A stretch of 64,000 bases of DNA from assembly GCF_012290005.1 (NCBI RefSeq), contig NZ_JAAXMS010000004.1, forward strand, positions 124,001 through 188,000. The letters are read 5' to 3'. This document shows positions 1-9,337 of the stretch, piece by piece (within the stretch, counting starts at the first letter, position 1; each line of letters begins with the position of its first letter). The notes under the pieces were generated by a model. The model did no database searches, had not been told where the DNA came from, and saw only the letters and a program-made list of their open reading frames with translations. This DNA is from Crateriforma spongiae. GTDB lineage: Bacteria > Planctomycetota > Planctomycetia > Pirellulales > Pirellulaceae. The translations under genes and the position numbers were made by a program.

Positions 1-2
1 GT

Positions 3-989
3 CACGACGACTTCTTGGGAAACGTTTCGTTGGGGGACGCGGATGACTTGCGATTCGGCACCCAACAAGACTTTCATCAACTGGCCGCGTTCTTCACCGC
101 CGCACGCTCCAACGGGCTGCAAGGCGTTCGCAACGGTCCGGTCGATTACCAGTACAAGTACTTGGACAGCGACCAAGAAGAAAGCGTGCCGGCGGCGGTG
201 CCGTTTGGCGAAGCTTGGATGCCGGAATCGGGAAACCCGCGACGGCGTTTGGCAACTTGGTTGACGTCATCGGAAAACCGACAAGCGGCTCGTTCGGCGG
301 TCAGTCACGTGTGGGCGTTGTTGTTCGGTCGCGCTCGTGGGGAAAGCGTCGACAATCTGCCGCTGGACGAACCGATGGATGCGGAAACAAAAATCTTGGT
401 CGATGACTTCATCGCCAACGGTTTCGATCTTCGACGGCTGATCGCGGCAATCGTGATGTCGGACGAATTTCGCGTCGACAGTCGAGCGGGATTTCACGTG
501 ACCGCGCGTCACGATGCGGCCGGTGCCGTCTTTCCGCTCGTTCGACTGCGTCCCGAACAGATTGCCGGCAGCGTCATTCAAAGCTCGCGGGTTCACACGA
601 TTGATCGCGACAGTTCCTTCCTTGTCCAATTGCAAAAGTTTGGCGGAACGAACGACTTTTTGAAACGTTACGGTGATCGTGGCGAAGACGAATTCGCCGA
701 CGACGCCACGACGATCAGCCAGCGTTTGGTGATGCTGAACGGAAAGCTGGTGGACGAATCGGTCGACTATAACCCGGTGCTCAATGCGTCCGCCCACGTG
801 TTGATGTTCAGTGGTGAAGACGACGAAATCGTCCGCAACGCTTACTGGTGCGTCTTAAACCGGCCGCCCGACCAGGAAGAAATCGACCACTTTGTCGCGC
901 GGCTGGACGCCACGGATTATCGACGTGGCGCGATCGAAGATTTGTTTTGGACGCTGCTCAACAGCAGCGAATTTGCTTGGAACCACTGA
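3..989 (+). CDS. DUF1549/DUF1553 planctomycete protein, C-terminal part (5' end outside window)
   Basis: The frame is open from the first bases, so this is the C-terminal part of a longer protein. Visible are the end of a DUF1549-like region (LAAFFTAARSNG) and a DUF1553-like block in which VSHVWALLFGRARGE and LIAAIVMSDEFRVDS match the usual NRVWAHLFGRGLV / LVRLIVTSRAY pattern. The end (FWTLLNSSEFAWNH) is the usual WALLNSSEFLFNH-type terminus. These proteins usually carry an N-terminal cytochrome-c-like domain and are exported; their biochemical role is unknown. The DUF1501 gene begins 11 bp downstream, the classic planctomycete pair, so the two are probably co-transcribed. A start at 15 (TTG) is only an artefact of the window edge. 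Confidence 0.85.
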   Translation, partial: HDDFLGNVSLGDADDLRFGTQQDFHQLAAFFTAARSNGLQGVRNGPVDYQYKYLDSDQEESVPAAVPFGEAWMPESGNPRRRLATWLTSSENRQAARSAVSHVWALLFGRARGESVDNLPLDEPMDAETKILVDDFIANGFDLRRLIAAIVMSDEFRVDSRAGFHVTARHDAAGAVFPLVRLRPEQIAGSVIQSSRVHTIDRDSSFLVQLQKFGGTNDFLKRYGDRGEDEFADDATTISQRLVMLNGKLVDESVDYNPVLNASAHVLMFSGEDDEIVRNAYWCVLNRPPDQEEIDHFVARLDATDYRRGAIEDLFWTLLNSSEFAWNH

Positions 990-1000
990 CGGATCACCCG

Positions 1001-2320
1001 ATGTTCAATCGCTTTTGCCGACCCGAATTGCATTGCCACCGCCGGACGTTGCTGGGGGCAGGATTCAGTGGGGCATCGATGTTGACGCCGATCGCTCGTG
1101 CCTTGGCGGCCGCCGAAGCATCGGGCAGGATCGATCCGTCGCAGCCGCGCAGCGTCATTTTGCTGTGGATGGAAGGCGGCCCCAGCCAACTGGAAACATT
1201 CGACCCACATCCGGGGACCTCGCATGGCGGCGATGTGAAGTCGATTGAAACCACGGCCAAGGGAATCCGGATTTCCGACTTGCTGCCGCAAACCGCCACG
1301 CAAATGCACTTGGCATCGTTGATCCGCAGTGTGGTGGGAAACGAAGGCGAACACCACCGCGCGATTTACCAAGTCAAAACCGGCTATCGTCCCGACCCGA
1401 CGTTGACCCATCCGTCGATCGGCGCGATTCTGTGCGAACATGATTCCCAAGCGTTCGACTTGCCCCGGCACGTTTGCATCTTGCCCGGTAATTCACCGGG
1501 GCGCGGGGGATATTTGGGCGGAAAATTCGACGCCTTCAAAGTCAACGATCCTGCCGGACCGGTGACCGATGTCCAGCGGCGGGTCGACCCCGAACGGTAC
1601 GACGCCCGTATCGGCGATCTGATGGATGTGGTGGAAAAGAATTTTGCTCGCGGACGTCTGGCCGATTTAGAAACCGTGCGAACGTTGCACCGTGGGTCCA
1701 CCGACGCGGCGCTACAGATGATGTCCAGCGAGCAATTGACCGCGTTCGATGTGACACAAGAAAGTGCATCGGAGCTGGAAGCCTTTGGCGACACCGCGTT
1801 CGGACGTGGTTGTTTGGCGGCCACACGTTTGATCGAAACCGGCGTGCGATGTGTGGAAGTGAACTTGGGCGGATGGGATTCACATGTCACCAATCACACA
1901 CTGCAGTCATCCGCCTGCGAAACGTTGGATCCTGCCCTGGCGTCGCTGTTGCGTCGACTGGAACAACGGGACCTGTTGTCCACGACGTTGGTCGTGTGCG
2001 CCGGTGAATTCGGCCGGACGCCTCGGATCAATCCGGCCGAAGGGCGTGATCACTGGCCACACGGATTCAGCGTTCTGATGGCCGGCGCGGGTATTCGCCG
2101 CGGATTTGTGTACGGCGCGACGGCAAGCGAACCCAAGTTAGATCCGGCGCATCCCAAACGCGACATCAGCGATCCGGTCACCATTGGAGATCTGCATGCC
2201 ACGATTTTGCACGTCTTGGGAATTGATCCCGCCGAGGAATTGATCACACCGATCGGACGACCGCTGGCACGCAGCGAAGGTCAGCCGATCAAACCCTTGT
2301 TGGACGACAAGGTCGGTTAG
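1001..2320 (+). CDS. DUF1501 family exported protein
   Basis: 439 aa, in the normal range for DUF1501 proteins, which belong to the alkaline phosphatase/sulfatase-like fold. The N-terminus has twin arginines (CHRRTLLGAGFSGASML), a TAT-type signal. Family blocks visible are MEGGPSQLETFDPHPG, LTHPSIGAIL, VNLGGWDSHVTNH, AGEFGRTPRIN and GRDHWPHGFSVLMAG. ATG 1001 follows the upstream stop by 11 bp and gives the full signal; the frame is open further upstream but only across the preceding gene. It pairs with the DUF1549/DUF1553 gene, as is common in this phylum. The substrate is unknown. Confidence 0.9.
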   Translation: MFNRFCRPELHCHRRTLLGAGFSGASMLTPIARALAAAEASGRIDPSQPRSVILLWMEGGPSQLETFDPHPGTSHGGDVKSIETTAKGIRISDLLPQTATQMHLASLIRSVVGNEGEHHRAIYQVKTGYRPDPTLTHPSIGAILCEHDSQAFDLPRHVCILPGNSPGRGGYLGGKFDAFKVNDPAGPVTDVQRRVDPERYDARIGDLMDVVEKNFARGRLADLETVRTLHRGSTDAALQMMSSEQLTAFDVTQESASELEAFGDTAFGRGCLAATRLIETGVRCVEVNLGGWDSHVTNHTLQSSACETLDPALASLLRRLEQRDLLSTTLVVCAGEFGRTPRINPAEGRDHWPHGFSVLMAGAGIRRGFVYGATASEPKLDPAHPKRDISDPVTIGDLHATILHVLGIDPAEELITPIGRPLARSEGQPIKPLLDDKVG

Positions 2321-2358
2321 ATCGCCCCGAGACTCGTCCCCGCATCAGCGGCAAGGTT

Positions 2359-2490
2359 CTAGGCACTGTTTATCAATTGGTAACCCGAAGCGTCAGCGAG
2401 GGGCTGAAGTTATTCAACAAGAATCCCTCGCTGACGCGTCGGGTTACCGTTTTCATTGGCCTTCGTGTTGAATTGATAAACAGTGCCTAG
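2359..2490. mobile_element. MITE-like inverted-repeat element, copy 1 (132 bp)
   Basis: Perfect 20-bp terminal inverted repeats, 2359-2378 (CTAGGCACTGTTTATCAATT) and 2471-2490. Inside lies a second 23-bp inverted repeat with one mismatch (GTAACCCGAAGCGTCAGCG arm and its partner), so nearly the whole element can fold into one hairpin. It has no transposase. A second copy lies at 28560-28693. The flanks GCGGCAAGGTT and CCGCCGGTAT look like the two halves of a short repeat seen intact at 2518-2542, as if the element had inserted at its CTAG core. Translated, the inner arm gives the VTRSVSEG / ESLADASGY peptides often mis-annotated as small planctomycete proteins. Confidence 0.85.
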
Positions 2491-2517
2491 CCGCCGGTAT
2501 CTTTTCCCGCACGAAAT

Positions 2518-2542
2518 GAGCGGCAAGGCGCTAGCCGCCGGT
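2518..2542. repeat. Short dispersed repeat GCGGCAAGGCGCTAGCCGCCGGT
   Basis: An uninterrupted copy of the sequence whose halves flank the MITE-like element just upstream. Related CGGCTAG/GCCGCCGG strings occur near 28800. The rest of 2321-2772 shows no convincing gene; a 67-codon frame at 2483-2686 begins inside the mobile element and ends in AT-rich spacer, and I do not accept it. Confidence 0.5.
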
Positions 2543-2772
2543 GTCCGTTCCATCGATCGTCGACCGCCCCCTACTGCTTACTCCATCCTGACGCACCTTA
2601 AATCAATCCAAATTCGCTCTAATCGATCCAACGTCGATTGTCCAGCAATTCGATTCTTCCTTGACGTGGGCTTCGTCAGTTACTAACTGTAGATTTCAGG
2701 ACTCGCGGTTGTTCCCCACCAACCGTTGTCTCCGCTTCACCATCATGATCCAGTGAAGAGGACTGAATTTCT

Positions 2773-3306
2773 ATGAATCCTGATAATCCGAAACCACGCT
2801 CGGCGATCGAACGCTTCTTTAGCGGTCTCAGCGAGTGCGTTTTCCATTCAGACTTGGGGATCGCCGACGTGCAATTGGTCGACTACGTCAGCGATTTGCT
2901 GTTTCGTTTCGTGCGGATGGAAAACTTGCATCGCGTTCGCAAATCCAACGGCGAACCGGCGACCGAAGTTTTCCAGATGATGGGCGAAGCGGACAAACGC
3001 ATCGGCGTCGCCCGCCGCGATGTCCATCGTCACATCGGCGACTTCACGCTGTTCTGGTCGGGCATGTATCCCGAGCGGCTGCGCAAGATTCGTGGTCGCG
3101 GAACCGCCGACGGCTACTTGGATTACTGTCGACAGGGCAAGCTGGCTTATGCGATCGCTTCGGAGATCGAGGCCGATGATGATCGCCCGTCCTGTGAATT
3201 ATTGGCTTTGCTCAGCGAACAGTTCGAACTGTGCGCGTACGGGCTTCGCGAAATTCGCCGCGAATGGGAACAGGCCGAACCCGGCGACGGTTTGGTCTTG
3301 GGCTAA
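2773..3306 (+). CDS. Conserved hypothetical protein (planctomycete type)
   Basis: 177 aa, soluble, with no signal peptide or membrane segment. The N-terminal half contains DLGIADVQLVDYVSDLLFRF and a charged helical part; the middle has RRDVHRHIGDFTLFWSGMYPE; the end is acidic and helical. I do not recognise a named domain, but the spread of His/Arg/Asp and the ordinary codon usage suggest a real gene. AGAGGA lies about 10 bp before ATG 2773. It stands alone, with the MITE-like element upstream and a strong hairpin terminator at 3351 downstream, where it converges with the exopolysaccharide export gene. Confidence 0.7.
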   Translation: MNPDNPKPRSAIERFFSGLSECVFHSDLGIADVQLVDYVSDLLFRFVRMENLHRVRKSNGEPATEVFQMMGEADKRIGVARRDVHRHIGDFTLFWSGMYPERLRKIRGRGTADGYLDYCRQGKLAYAIASEIEADDDRPSCELLALLSEQFELCAYGLREIRREWEQAEPGDGLVLG

Positions 3307-3350
3307 AGCCCGCGTTTCCGAACCAGCGTGCAGGTCGGCGCAAAACAACA

Positions 3351-3383
3351 GCGGCCAAGCCTACGAATCGAAGGCTTGGCCGC
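3351..3383. terminator. Bidirectional intrinsic terminator
   Basis: A perfect 12-bp stem (GCGGCCAAGCCT with its complement), a 9-nt loop, then GTGGCGTTTTCTT on the plus strand and a T-rich stretch on the minus strand. It sits between convergent gene ends at 3306 and 3414, so it probably serves both. Confidence 0.75.
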
Positions 3384-3413
3384 GTGGCGTTTTCTTATTC
3401 GGATCCCGTCGGA

Positions 3414-4742
3414 TCAGTCGGCGTCGCGAATCATCAAGCCGACGACCGCACTTGGGATGTAGTTCAGCGTGCTGTTCAGCGTCGCCGATCCAGGCTTGAA
3501 GTACAGCATGACGACATCGTCGGGAAGGATTCGAATCCGTTCCTTCTTGTCCTTCATCGCCCGGTCCAAATCCACGCGGATCGTGATTTGGCGGTTGTCG
3601 GGCAAGTCACGCAGGATCAACACGCGGGTCGGTTCACGCATGTAGCTGACGCCGGCCCCGGCCAACACTCCGCCGTCGCGGCCCAGCGGTCCGCCCGCCG
3701 AACCGGTGGCCATCGCAATCGCTTCGATCACGTCGATGTCACGATCTCGCGGCAGCGGGATGCGTGCACCGGGCAGCATGCCGCCGGTCGTGAAGTATTC
3801 GTTGCGACGCGGCACGAACAGCACATCGCCTTCGTCCAGCTTGATGTCCTGTTCGGTGAACGGAATCGGCTGGTCCGGACAGCCGACCAACGGGATACGT
3901 ACGACGCCCGATTCGGGGCCCAGCGTGTCGACCATCGTTTGCAACTGTTCAATATTCATGAACCGATAGTCGATCGTGGGGCTGCGGCGAATCACGTACA
4001 GTTCGCGTTCGGCGTCGGTCCCGGGTAATCCGCCGGTCGCCGCCAGTGCGTGCAGAACGTCGCTTTCGTAGACCGGCAAGTCGATCACTTCACCGCTGCC
4101 GCGGTGCACTTCGTCGACGGCTTGGGGCGACGCCAACGCAACGGGCGTGGCCGGGGTGTCTTCACGAAGCACGACGACGCGTTTGACTCGGGGCGTGATC
4201 AGACCGACCGAAACCCGTTCGCGACCCGCGGCGATCATGTCGGCTTCGCGGTAGGTCTTGCGGATCTTGTCAGTGGCCTGGGTCAGCGAAAGCCCTTGGA
4301 CGTTGACGCGATCGATCAGCGGCAAATCGACTTCGCCGTTGATGTCGACGGTCACGGGCAAGCCGGTCGTCGGTCCGACCACGGTGCCGCGTGGCGGATA
4401 GTACCGCTGGTTCACCGCCTGAGCGCGATTCTGCACCGGAGTGTCATCTTCACCCGGTGGGAACACACCAAAAACGTAGACACCCAGGACGTCGCCGGGG
4501 CCGATCAAGTGCTCCATCGGCTTTTCTTGACCCAGAGCTGCGTAAGGCAGCGGCGCCAAGTCGTCCCGTGGGCAATCGAACAGATTCGGGTCCAAGCGGT
4601 GTGCGGGAATGGCATGCCGGGCCGACGATACCAAGTGGCATCCCGTGTTGGCGATGGCAAGCAGTCCTAGCGTCGCGGTGACACACACACGCCCCATGCG
4701 CTTCGTGACGGCGGACAGCCAAGTTTGTTTGGATAGGGGCAT
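3414..4742 (-). CDS. Wza-like polysaccharide export outer-membrane lipoprotein
   Basis: 442 aa. The N-terminus is a lipoprotein signal ending in AIANTGC. Next comes the Poly_export domain (GPGDVLGVYVFGVFPPGE, then PVTVDINGEVDLPLIDRVNV and LSLTQATDKIRKTYRE), followed by SLBB-type segments (GEVIDLPVYESDVLHALAATG and LDEGDVLFVPRRNEYF). The C-terminus has RVDLDRAMKDKKERIRILPDDV. Wza-type proteins form the outer-membrane channel for capsule or EPS. I chose ATG 4742, not the ATG 30 bp upstream, because AAGGA lies 8 bp before it. The Cys-rich lipoprotein is upstream on the same strand, and the sugar transferase and EPS genes diverge from the pair. The matching Wzc-like kinase is at 32043. Confidence 0.88.
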   Translation of the reverse strand: MPLSKQTWLSAVTKRMGRVCVTATLGLLAIANTGCHLVSSARHAIPAHRLDPNLFDCPRDDLAPLPYAALGQEKPMEHLIGPGDVLGVYVFGVFPPGEDDTPVQNRAQAVNQRYYPPRGTVVGPTTGLPVTVDINGEVDLPLIDRVNVQGLSLTQATDKIRKTYREADMIAAGRERVSVGLITPRVKRVVVLREDTPATPVALASPQAVDEVHRGSGEVIDLPVYESDVLHALAATGGLPGTDAERELYVIRRSPTIDYRFMNIEQLQTMVDTLGPESGVVRIPLVGCPDQPIPFTEQDIKLDEGDVLFVPRRNEYFTTGGMLPGARIPLPRDRDIDVIEAIAMATGSAGGPLGRDGGVLAGAGVSYMREPTRVLILRDLPDNRQITIRVDLDRAMKDKKERIRILPDDVVMLYFKPGSATLNSTLNYIPSAVVGLMIRDAD

Positions 4743-4873
4743 GACCGAATCCTTTCGGAACAGATTGAACAACGTGAACGGTGGTGGTCAGACCATCGCG
4801 TGCCGTAATCCTTGGACGCGACGGTCTAAATAAGAATCGGGCAATCGCGTCGTGGCGACGCGCCCGCCAAAGG

Positions 4874-5794
4874 TCAATGAGTGCGTTTCTGTTGCTGTTG
4901 ATGCAAAGCTTCCAACAACTTCTCTGACGTTGGGGCCGCCGGCTTGGCCGTGGACGTGAATCCGACGGTCTTGATCTTCAGCTGGACATTGGGGCGGTAC
5001 AACGCTTCGTCGAATTCCGCCGGTGCCGCGGGAATGATCTCTGCACCCCGTCCGAAATCCGAATCCTGGTCATCGGAGGCATCCAGTTGCGGTTCATCTT
5101 CTTCCGCCGCATCGGCCGCCGCGTCGACGTCAGACTCCGGTGCATCTTCTTGCACGTCTGGCTCGGAATCCTCTTCGGCGTCCTCGTCCGTGGCGACCGG
5201 TTCGTTTTCCACGTCATCCATGGGCACTGGGACGATCATCCCGTCGGTCAATGAATGAGCGGTACCAATCGGTACATCACTGATGACTTCGATCATGTGA
5301 CCGTTGCCATCGGCGGCCGGAATGTCCAGTGTCGGACAGCCACATGCACCGGAGGTCGGACAGCAGGGCTGTTCGCAACGTGGGAATTCGCACTCGCAAG
5401 ATTCCCACACCTTCAAGTAGTGCGTGTCGGGACACCGCGACGCCGCCGCGGCACCGTCTTGCCAACCGCTGTAATAAGCGTGGCGTCGGTTATCGCAGTC
5501 CTCCAGGATCTGTTTGGGATCCCAATACCGAGCCGGCGCGATCGATGGCGGGCAACCGTCTCCGCCGGTCAGCGTGTCGTAGTAGCCGTCGATCCATCCG
5601 GACCGATAATCGTGCGGATAGCATTCACCGCAGGGGTTGCCACAGTGTTTGTACGCGGCCCGGGCGCGGTGCATCTGTGTCTGTTCGTACTTCCAGTCGA
5701 CCAAAGATGCGCAACCGGTCGTCAGCAGGGCGCAGGACACCAATGGCGCGATCAGCCATCGTGCCCGGCGCGGGCGTGTTCGTGAATCCTTCAC
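4874..5794 (-). CDS. Cys-rich putative lipoprotein with acidic C-terminal tail
   Basis: 306 aa. GTG 5794 is preceded by AAGGAG at 7 bp and gives a lipoprotein signal (VSCALLTTGC). Residues about 30-150 hold planctomycete-type blocks (YRSGWIDGYYDTLTGG, CPPSIAPARYWDPKQ, YYSGWQDGAAAASRC) and many cysteines, including CECEFPRCEQPCCPTSGACGC. About 80 residues of Asp/Glu-rich low complexity follow, then a short basic end (LHQQQQKRTH). The function is unknown. It probably forms an operon with the Wza-like gene 130 bp downstream, which suggests a role at the outer membrane in EPS export. A longer frame to 5917 has no supporting ribosome site. Confidence 0.75.
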   Translation of the reverse strand: MKDSRTRPRRARWLIAPLVSCALLTTGCASLVDWKYEQTQMHRARAAYKHCGNPCGECYPHDYRSGWIDGYYDTLTGGDGCPPSIAPARYWDPKQILEDCDNRRHAYYSGWQDGAAAASRCPDTHYLKVWESCECEFPRCEQPCCPTSGACGCPTLDIPAADGNGHMIEVISDVPIGTAHSLTDGMIVPVPMDDVENEPVATDEDAEEDSEPDVQEDAPESDVDAAADAAEEDEPQLDASDDQDSDFGRGAEIIPAAPAEFDEALYRPNVQLKIKTVGFTSTAKPAAPTSEKLLEALHQQQQKRTH

Positions 5795-6360
5795 GGTGGA
5801 AACTCCTTCCAGGAAAATTTCGCTTTCACCTCGGTCGATCGGACCGACGCAGGCGATTCCCTCTGGCCGAGTGCCCCAAGAAGTCGAAGTCGTTCGACCG
5901 GGCCGCGAAACATCCACACAGCCCGCACGACCCGACGCGTGAGGGATTCGCGATCCGCCGTCAGGATTCGATTACGCCGATCGTGCGTGTCGTGACGGCT
6001 TGCCCGACGACGCTAGCCTCCACCCATACCGTCCAGACGTGATTCGACAGCGATATCACCGCCGCCGTTTCGCGTGACGAACGTCTTGATGGATCGCGAT
6101 TCACGACGGCCAAAACGACTGGGCGGCAGGGTTCCGAATCCTTGCGATCCCGAAATGCCGACGCGGACAGTTGGCAGGTATCCCTCTGCGGGGCTATGCT
6201 TGTTTCCGGTTTTGCGGGTCTGAATCCCACCCAACGCGAATAGTAGGGATCAACCGCAACCCCGCTTCGCTGATTGTTCGAATCTTCGTTTTACTTTCAA
6301 TCGATTCGACTATTCTTACTTGCGATCTACGGGGCAAGCGTTCACTGCCGTACACCATTG
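5795..6360. promoter_or_regulatory. Divergent intergenic region of the EPS locus
   Basis: 566 bp between the minus-strand export pair and the plus-strand sugar transferase, so both promoters must lie here. I could not fix a -35/-10 pair. A minus-strand frame at 6013-6234 (73 codons, Gly/Arg-rich end) has no ribosome site or recognisable domain and is not called. Confidence 0.45.
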
Positions 6361-7929
6361 ATGACTTCCATGGCCTCGACCGACTTGCAAGAATCGAAGC
6401 GACTGCCCGTCGGCGTCGTGTCGACCGAAGCCATCGAGCAGCTTGCTCCGGTGTTGCCCGAACCGTCGGGGAAAGAACGCCACCGCAAACGAAGACCACG
6501 TGGGGTCGCCAGCGGCGTCGGACAAGTGGTCCTGACCTCGATCCCGCTGATTTGCGGTGACCTGCTGGTGGTGCTCGGGTCTTTCTATGGTGCCATTTTG
6601 GTCAGCGCCGCCTTGCTGGGTTATGCACCGCACACGAATTTCTTTTTCCAAGGACTGGCTGTCGGCGTTTCGTTCTTGGGCATCGGTTTGCTGATGGGCC
6701 TGTACCCGGCCACCGGCGTCAGTCCCGTGTTCGAACTTCGCCAACTGGTGCTGAGCGGTTTTTTCGCCTTCAGCTTGATGCTGGCCACCAATGCCATGGT
6801 CGCCGTGCTCAGTCCCATCGAATTATTGGTCGGCATCATCGGCGGAATCGTCGCCATGCTGCTGCTGCCGATTGTTCGCGCGACGGTCCGGCATATGGTG
6901 GCCGACCGAGGGTGGTGGGGCGAACGAGTTGTGATCATTGGCGCGGGCGTTCAAGGTCAAGCGATCTATAAGTTTTACCAACGTGCGTCCCAACGCGGCC
7001 TTCGGCCGGTCGGACTGGTTGATCGTTGGCACGACGCCCAGCCGTTGTCGCCGCCCCTGGACGCCGACCGTTATCGTTACTTGGGCAGCATCGATCGTCT
7101 GAATCGAATCGTGCCCCGGCACGGTGTCCGCTGGGGGATTTTGGCACCAGGCGGTTGTGATGGCATGGACGTGTCGGGCGTCATGCGATTTTGTGGTGAC
7201 CTGCCGCATCTGATCGTGCTGCCGTCGCAATTGATGATCCCCAGTCTTTGGGCCAGCCCGCGCGAATGCGCCGGCGTGATGGGGGTCCATGTCACCGATC
7301 ACCTGCAAAGCCCGGTCAACGCGACGGTCAAGCGAGCCGTGGACTTCTTCGGTTCGCTGTTCGGTTTGCTGGCCGCGTCACCGATGTTCATTCTGGCGAT
7401 TGCATGGACCAAGTGGAAATCGCCCGGCCCTGCATTTTATGGGCATACACGAATCGGCCGCGACGGAAAGAAATTCAAGGCCTGGAAGTTCCGCACCATG
7501 GTTCCGGATGCCGATTCGGTGTTGGAAGACTACCTGGAACGGCATCCCGAAATGCGTCGGGAATGGATCGAAGACCAGAAGCTGAAGAACGATCCACGGA
7601 TCATTCCCGGCATCGGCCACTTCCTTCGTAAAACCAGCTTGGATGAAATTCCGCAACTGTGGAACGTTCTGACGGGTGAGATGAGTCTGGTGGGGCCACG
7701 CCCGATCGTTCAGTCGGAAGTGGAGCGTTACCGGGAAATGTTTCCCTATTACTTGCGTGTCCGTCCCGGCATCACGGGGCTTTGGCAAGTCAGCGGCCGG
7801 AACGACACCAGCTATGACCAACGCGTGCAACTGGACAGTTACTACGTCTGCAACTGGTCACCCTGGCTGGACACTTACATCCTCCTCCGCACCATCCGCA
7901 CGATGGCTATGCGCGAAGGAGCGTATTGA
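6361..7929 (+). CDS. Undecaprenyl-phosphate sugar phosphotransferase (WbaP/WcaJ-like)
   Basis: 522 aa polyprenyl-phosphate sugar-1-phosphate transferase, which starts EPS repeat units on the inner leaflet. The N-terminal half has about four membrane helices and a Rossmann-like region ([17 protein letters not shown]). The catalytic third has [68 protein letters not shown] and [18 protein letters not shown], closest to the WbaP branch. ATG 6361 is preferred; a TTG in frame 87 bp upstream exists, and no strong ribosome site is visible for either. Codon use is that of the GC-rich core, while everything after its stop is AT-richer. It is the conserved anchor of the locus. Confidence 0.92.
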   Translation: MTSMASTDLQESKRLPVGVVSTEAIEQLAPVLPEPSGKERHRKRRPRGVASGVGQVVLTSIPLICGDLLVVLGSFYGAILVSAALLGYAPHTNFFFQGLAVGVSFLGIGLLMGLYPATGVSPVFELRQLVLSGFFAFSLMLATNAMVAVLSPIELLVGIIGGIVAMLLLPIVRATVRHMVADRGWWGERVVIIGAGVQGQAIYKFYQRASQRGLRPVGLVDRWHDAQPLSPPLDADRYRYLGSIDRLNRIVPRHGVRWGILAPGGCDGMDVSGVMRFCGDLPHLIVLPSQLMIPSLWASPRECAGVMGVHVTDHLQSPVNATVKRAVDFFGSLFGLLAASPMFILAIAWTKWKSPGPAFYGHTRIGRDGKKFKAWKFRTMVPDADSVLEDYLERHPEMRREWIEDQKLKNDPRIIPGIGHFLRKTSLDEIPQLWNVLTGEMSLVGPRPIVQSEVERYREMFPYYLRVRPGITGLWQVSGRNDTSYDQRVQLDSYYVCNWSPWLDTYILLRTIRTMAMREGAY

Positions 7930-8139
7930 TTTTCGGCATTTGAGAAGATTCCTTAAAAAGTACGTGCAAATGGTAAGCGGCATAAGGATACGTTTGCAGG
8001 ATTGTTATTGAGGAGCAGCCTAAAGTCGCCATCAGTAGTAAGCAAAGCTTGGCGTTCCGAACATAGCTTTTATCGCCGCCCTAGAAACCTAATGACATCA
8101 TTACTGCGTGTTTGACCAATTTGATGAAGTGGAGCTGAG

Positions 8140-8706
8140 TTGATTTTCGTACGGTTCTTCGCATACTTGATCTACAAATCTGTGCTGGTGGTTCAGCGTG
8201 TAGCCAGTTTTGGGTGGCAAAGCTTTGCATTGGCAAAACTAAAAAGTGTTGGAAACGATTGCAGGCTGCGAGGTAAATCGCTGATTACCGGGTTCGATTC
8301 AATTGAGTTGGGGAATAATGTGCACGTTGGATCGAACGCGACAATTAGAGGGGATGCTGGGTTGCGAATCGGAGACCACACCCACATCGCTCGCAATTGT
8401 GTCATCTATACAATCAATCACAACTATCATGGTGACCGACTGCCGTACGATGACACTGTTGTCGAGCGGCCAGTGGATATCGGGGTCGCTGTTTGGATAG
8501 GGATTAATGTTATCGTTCTTCCAGGTGTGAAGATTGGAGATGGCGCAATTGTTGGCGCCGGAAGTGTTGTTGCAGGTGACGTTCCCGCGTTAGCGATTGT
8601 TGTGGGGAATCCTGCAAAAGTAGTGAAGTATCGCGACAAAGAGCATTTCGCCTCACTTCGAGATGCAGAAAAATTTGGCGCCGTGGATGGCGCAATGTAT
8701 AGGTGA
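8140..8706 (+). CDS. Hexapeptide-repeat acetyltransferase (WcaF-like)
   Basis: 188 aa left-handed beta-helix acyltransferase. Hexapeptide repeats run through [20 protein letters not shown], and the catalytic-type His lies in [10 protein letters not shown]. The C-terminal coil is [20 protein letters not shown] followed by PAKVVKYR, typical of maltose/colanic-acid O-acetyltransferases. The start is TTG 8140 with GGAG 5 bp upstream; no better ATG exists. It is the first gene of the AT-rich block and lies 4 bp before the sulfotransferase gene. It probably O-acetylates an EPS sugar or its precursor. Confidence 0.85.
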   Translation: MIFVRFFAYLIYKSVLVVQRVASFGWQSFALAKLKSVGNDCRLRGKSLITGFDSIELGNNVHVGSNATIRGDAGLRIGDHTHIARNCVIYTINHNYHGDRLPYDDTVVERPVDIGVAVWIGINVIVLPGVKIGDGAIVGAGSVVAGDVPALAIVVGNPAKVVKYRDKEHFASLRDAEKFGAVDGAMYR

Positions 8707-8710
8707 ATTT

Positions 8711-9337
8711 ATGAATGTTTTTGTTCTTTGTGCTGGTCGTACGGCTTCAACGGCATTTGCATCCGCAGCGTCCCATCTTCCTGGATTTACCGCGGGCCAC
8801 GAGACTCGCTCAACGCTAATTGGAAGAGATCGTCTTGCGTTCCCCGACAATCATATTGAAGTAGACAATCGGCTTGCGTGGTTTCTTGGTCCGTTAGGCG
8901 AGCGATTTGGGAACGACGCTCGGTATGTGTACATGCGGCGTGATCCAAAGAAAATTTCGCTAAGCTATGAAAAACGGTGGAATCTTACCGTTTCGGTGGT
9001 TCGTGCATTTGCTACTGGAATATGCATGCAATCGCGGATTCCGAAAAATGACCGGCTCAAGTGGTGTGAATTTTATGTCGAGACGCTGGAGTCAAATGCC
9101 CACTACTTTTTACAGCAGCAAGCGCATGTGTATGATTTTGATCTTGCAGATGCGAAGAATTCGTTCTCCGGATTTTGTGAGTTTTTAGGTGTCGAGTGTT
9201 CGTCGGAATCCTTGGCAGAGTGGGATGTGCGACATAATCGGAACAAAACCGTTGTTCAGCGATTAAATCCATCAGCGCCATTGCGGAAGGCATGTCGTGC
9301 TGTAGCTAATCTGCCGTCGTACTTGGCCGACGTATGA
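8711..9337 (+). CDS. Sulfotransferase-like protein
   Basis: 208 aa. VFVLCAGRTASTAF resembles the 5'-phosphosulfate loop of PAPS-dependent sulfotransferases, and YVYMRRDPKKISLSYEKRW resembles the 3'-phosphate site (Arg ... Ser). The C-terminal half is less conserved. ATG 8711 directly follows the acetyltransferase stop, and the stop overlaps the next ATG (ATGA, 9334-9337), so translation is coupled. Within the locus it most likely sulfates the exopolysaccharide, as expected in a marine organism. A role on a small precursor cannot be excluded. Confidence 0.75.
   Translation: MNVFVLCAGRTASTAFASAASHLPGFTAGHETRSTLIGRDRLAFPDNHIEVDNRLAWFLGPLGERFGNDARYVYMRRDPKKISLSYEKRWNLTVSVVRAFATGICMQSRIPKNDRLKWCEFYVETLESNAHYFLQQQAHVYDFDLADAKNSFSGFCEFLGVECSSESLAEWDVRHNRNKTVVQRLNPSAPLRKACRAVANLPSYLADV

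Noticed and set aside
917-1893. Long antisense frames over the DUF1501 gene, and similar ones elsewhere
   Set aside because: GC-rich coding DNA makes long shadow frames; these lack domains and ribosome sites while the sense strand has clear families.
2483-2686. 67-codon frame after the first MITE copy
   Set aside because: It starts inside the element and continues into AT-rich spacer, with no ribosome site or domain.
6013-6234. 73-codon minus-strand frame in the divergent EPS region
   Set aside because: Gly/Arg-rich end but no ribosome site, no domain and unusual codon use; a small gene cannot be fully excluded.
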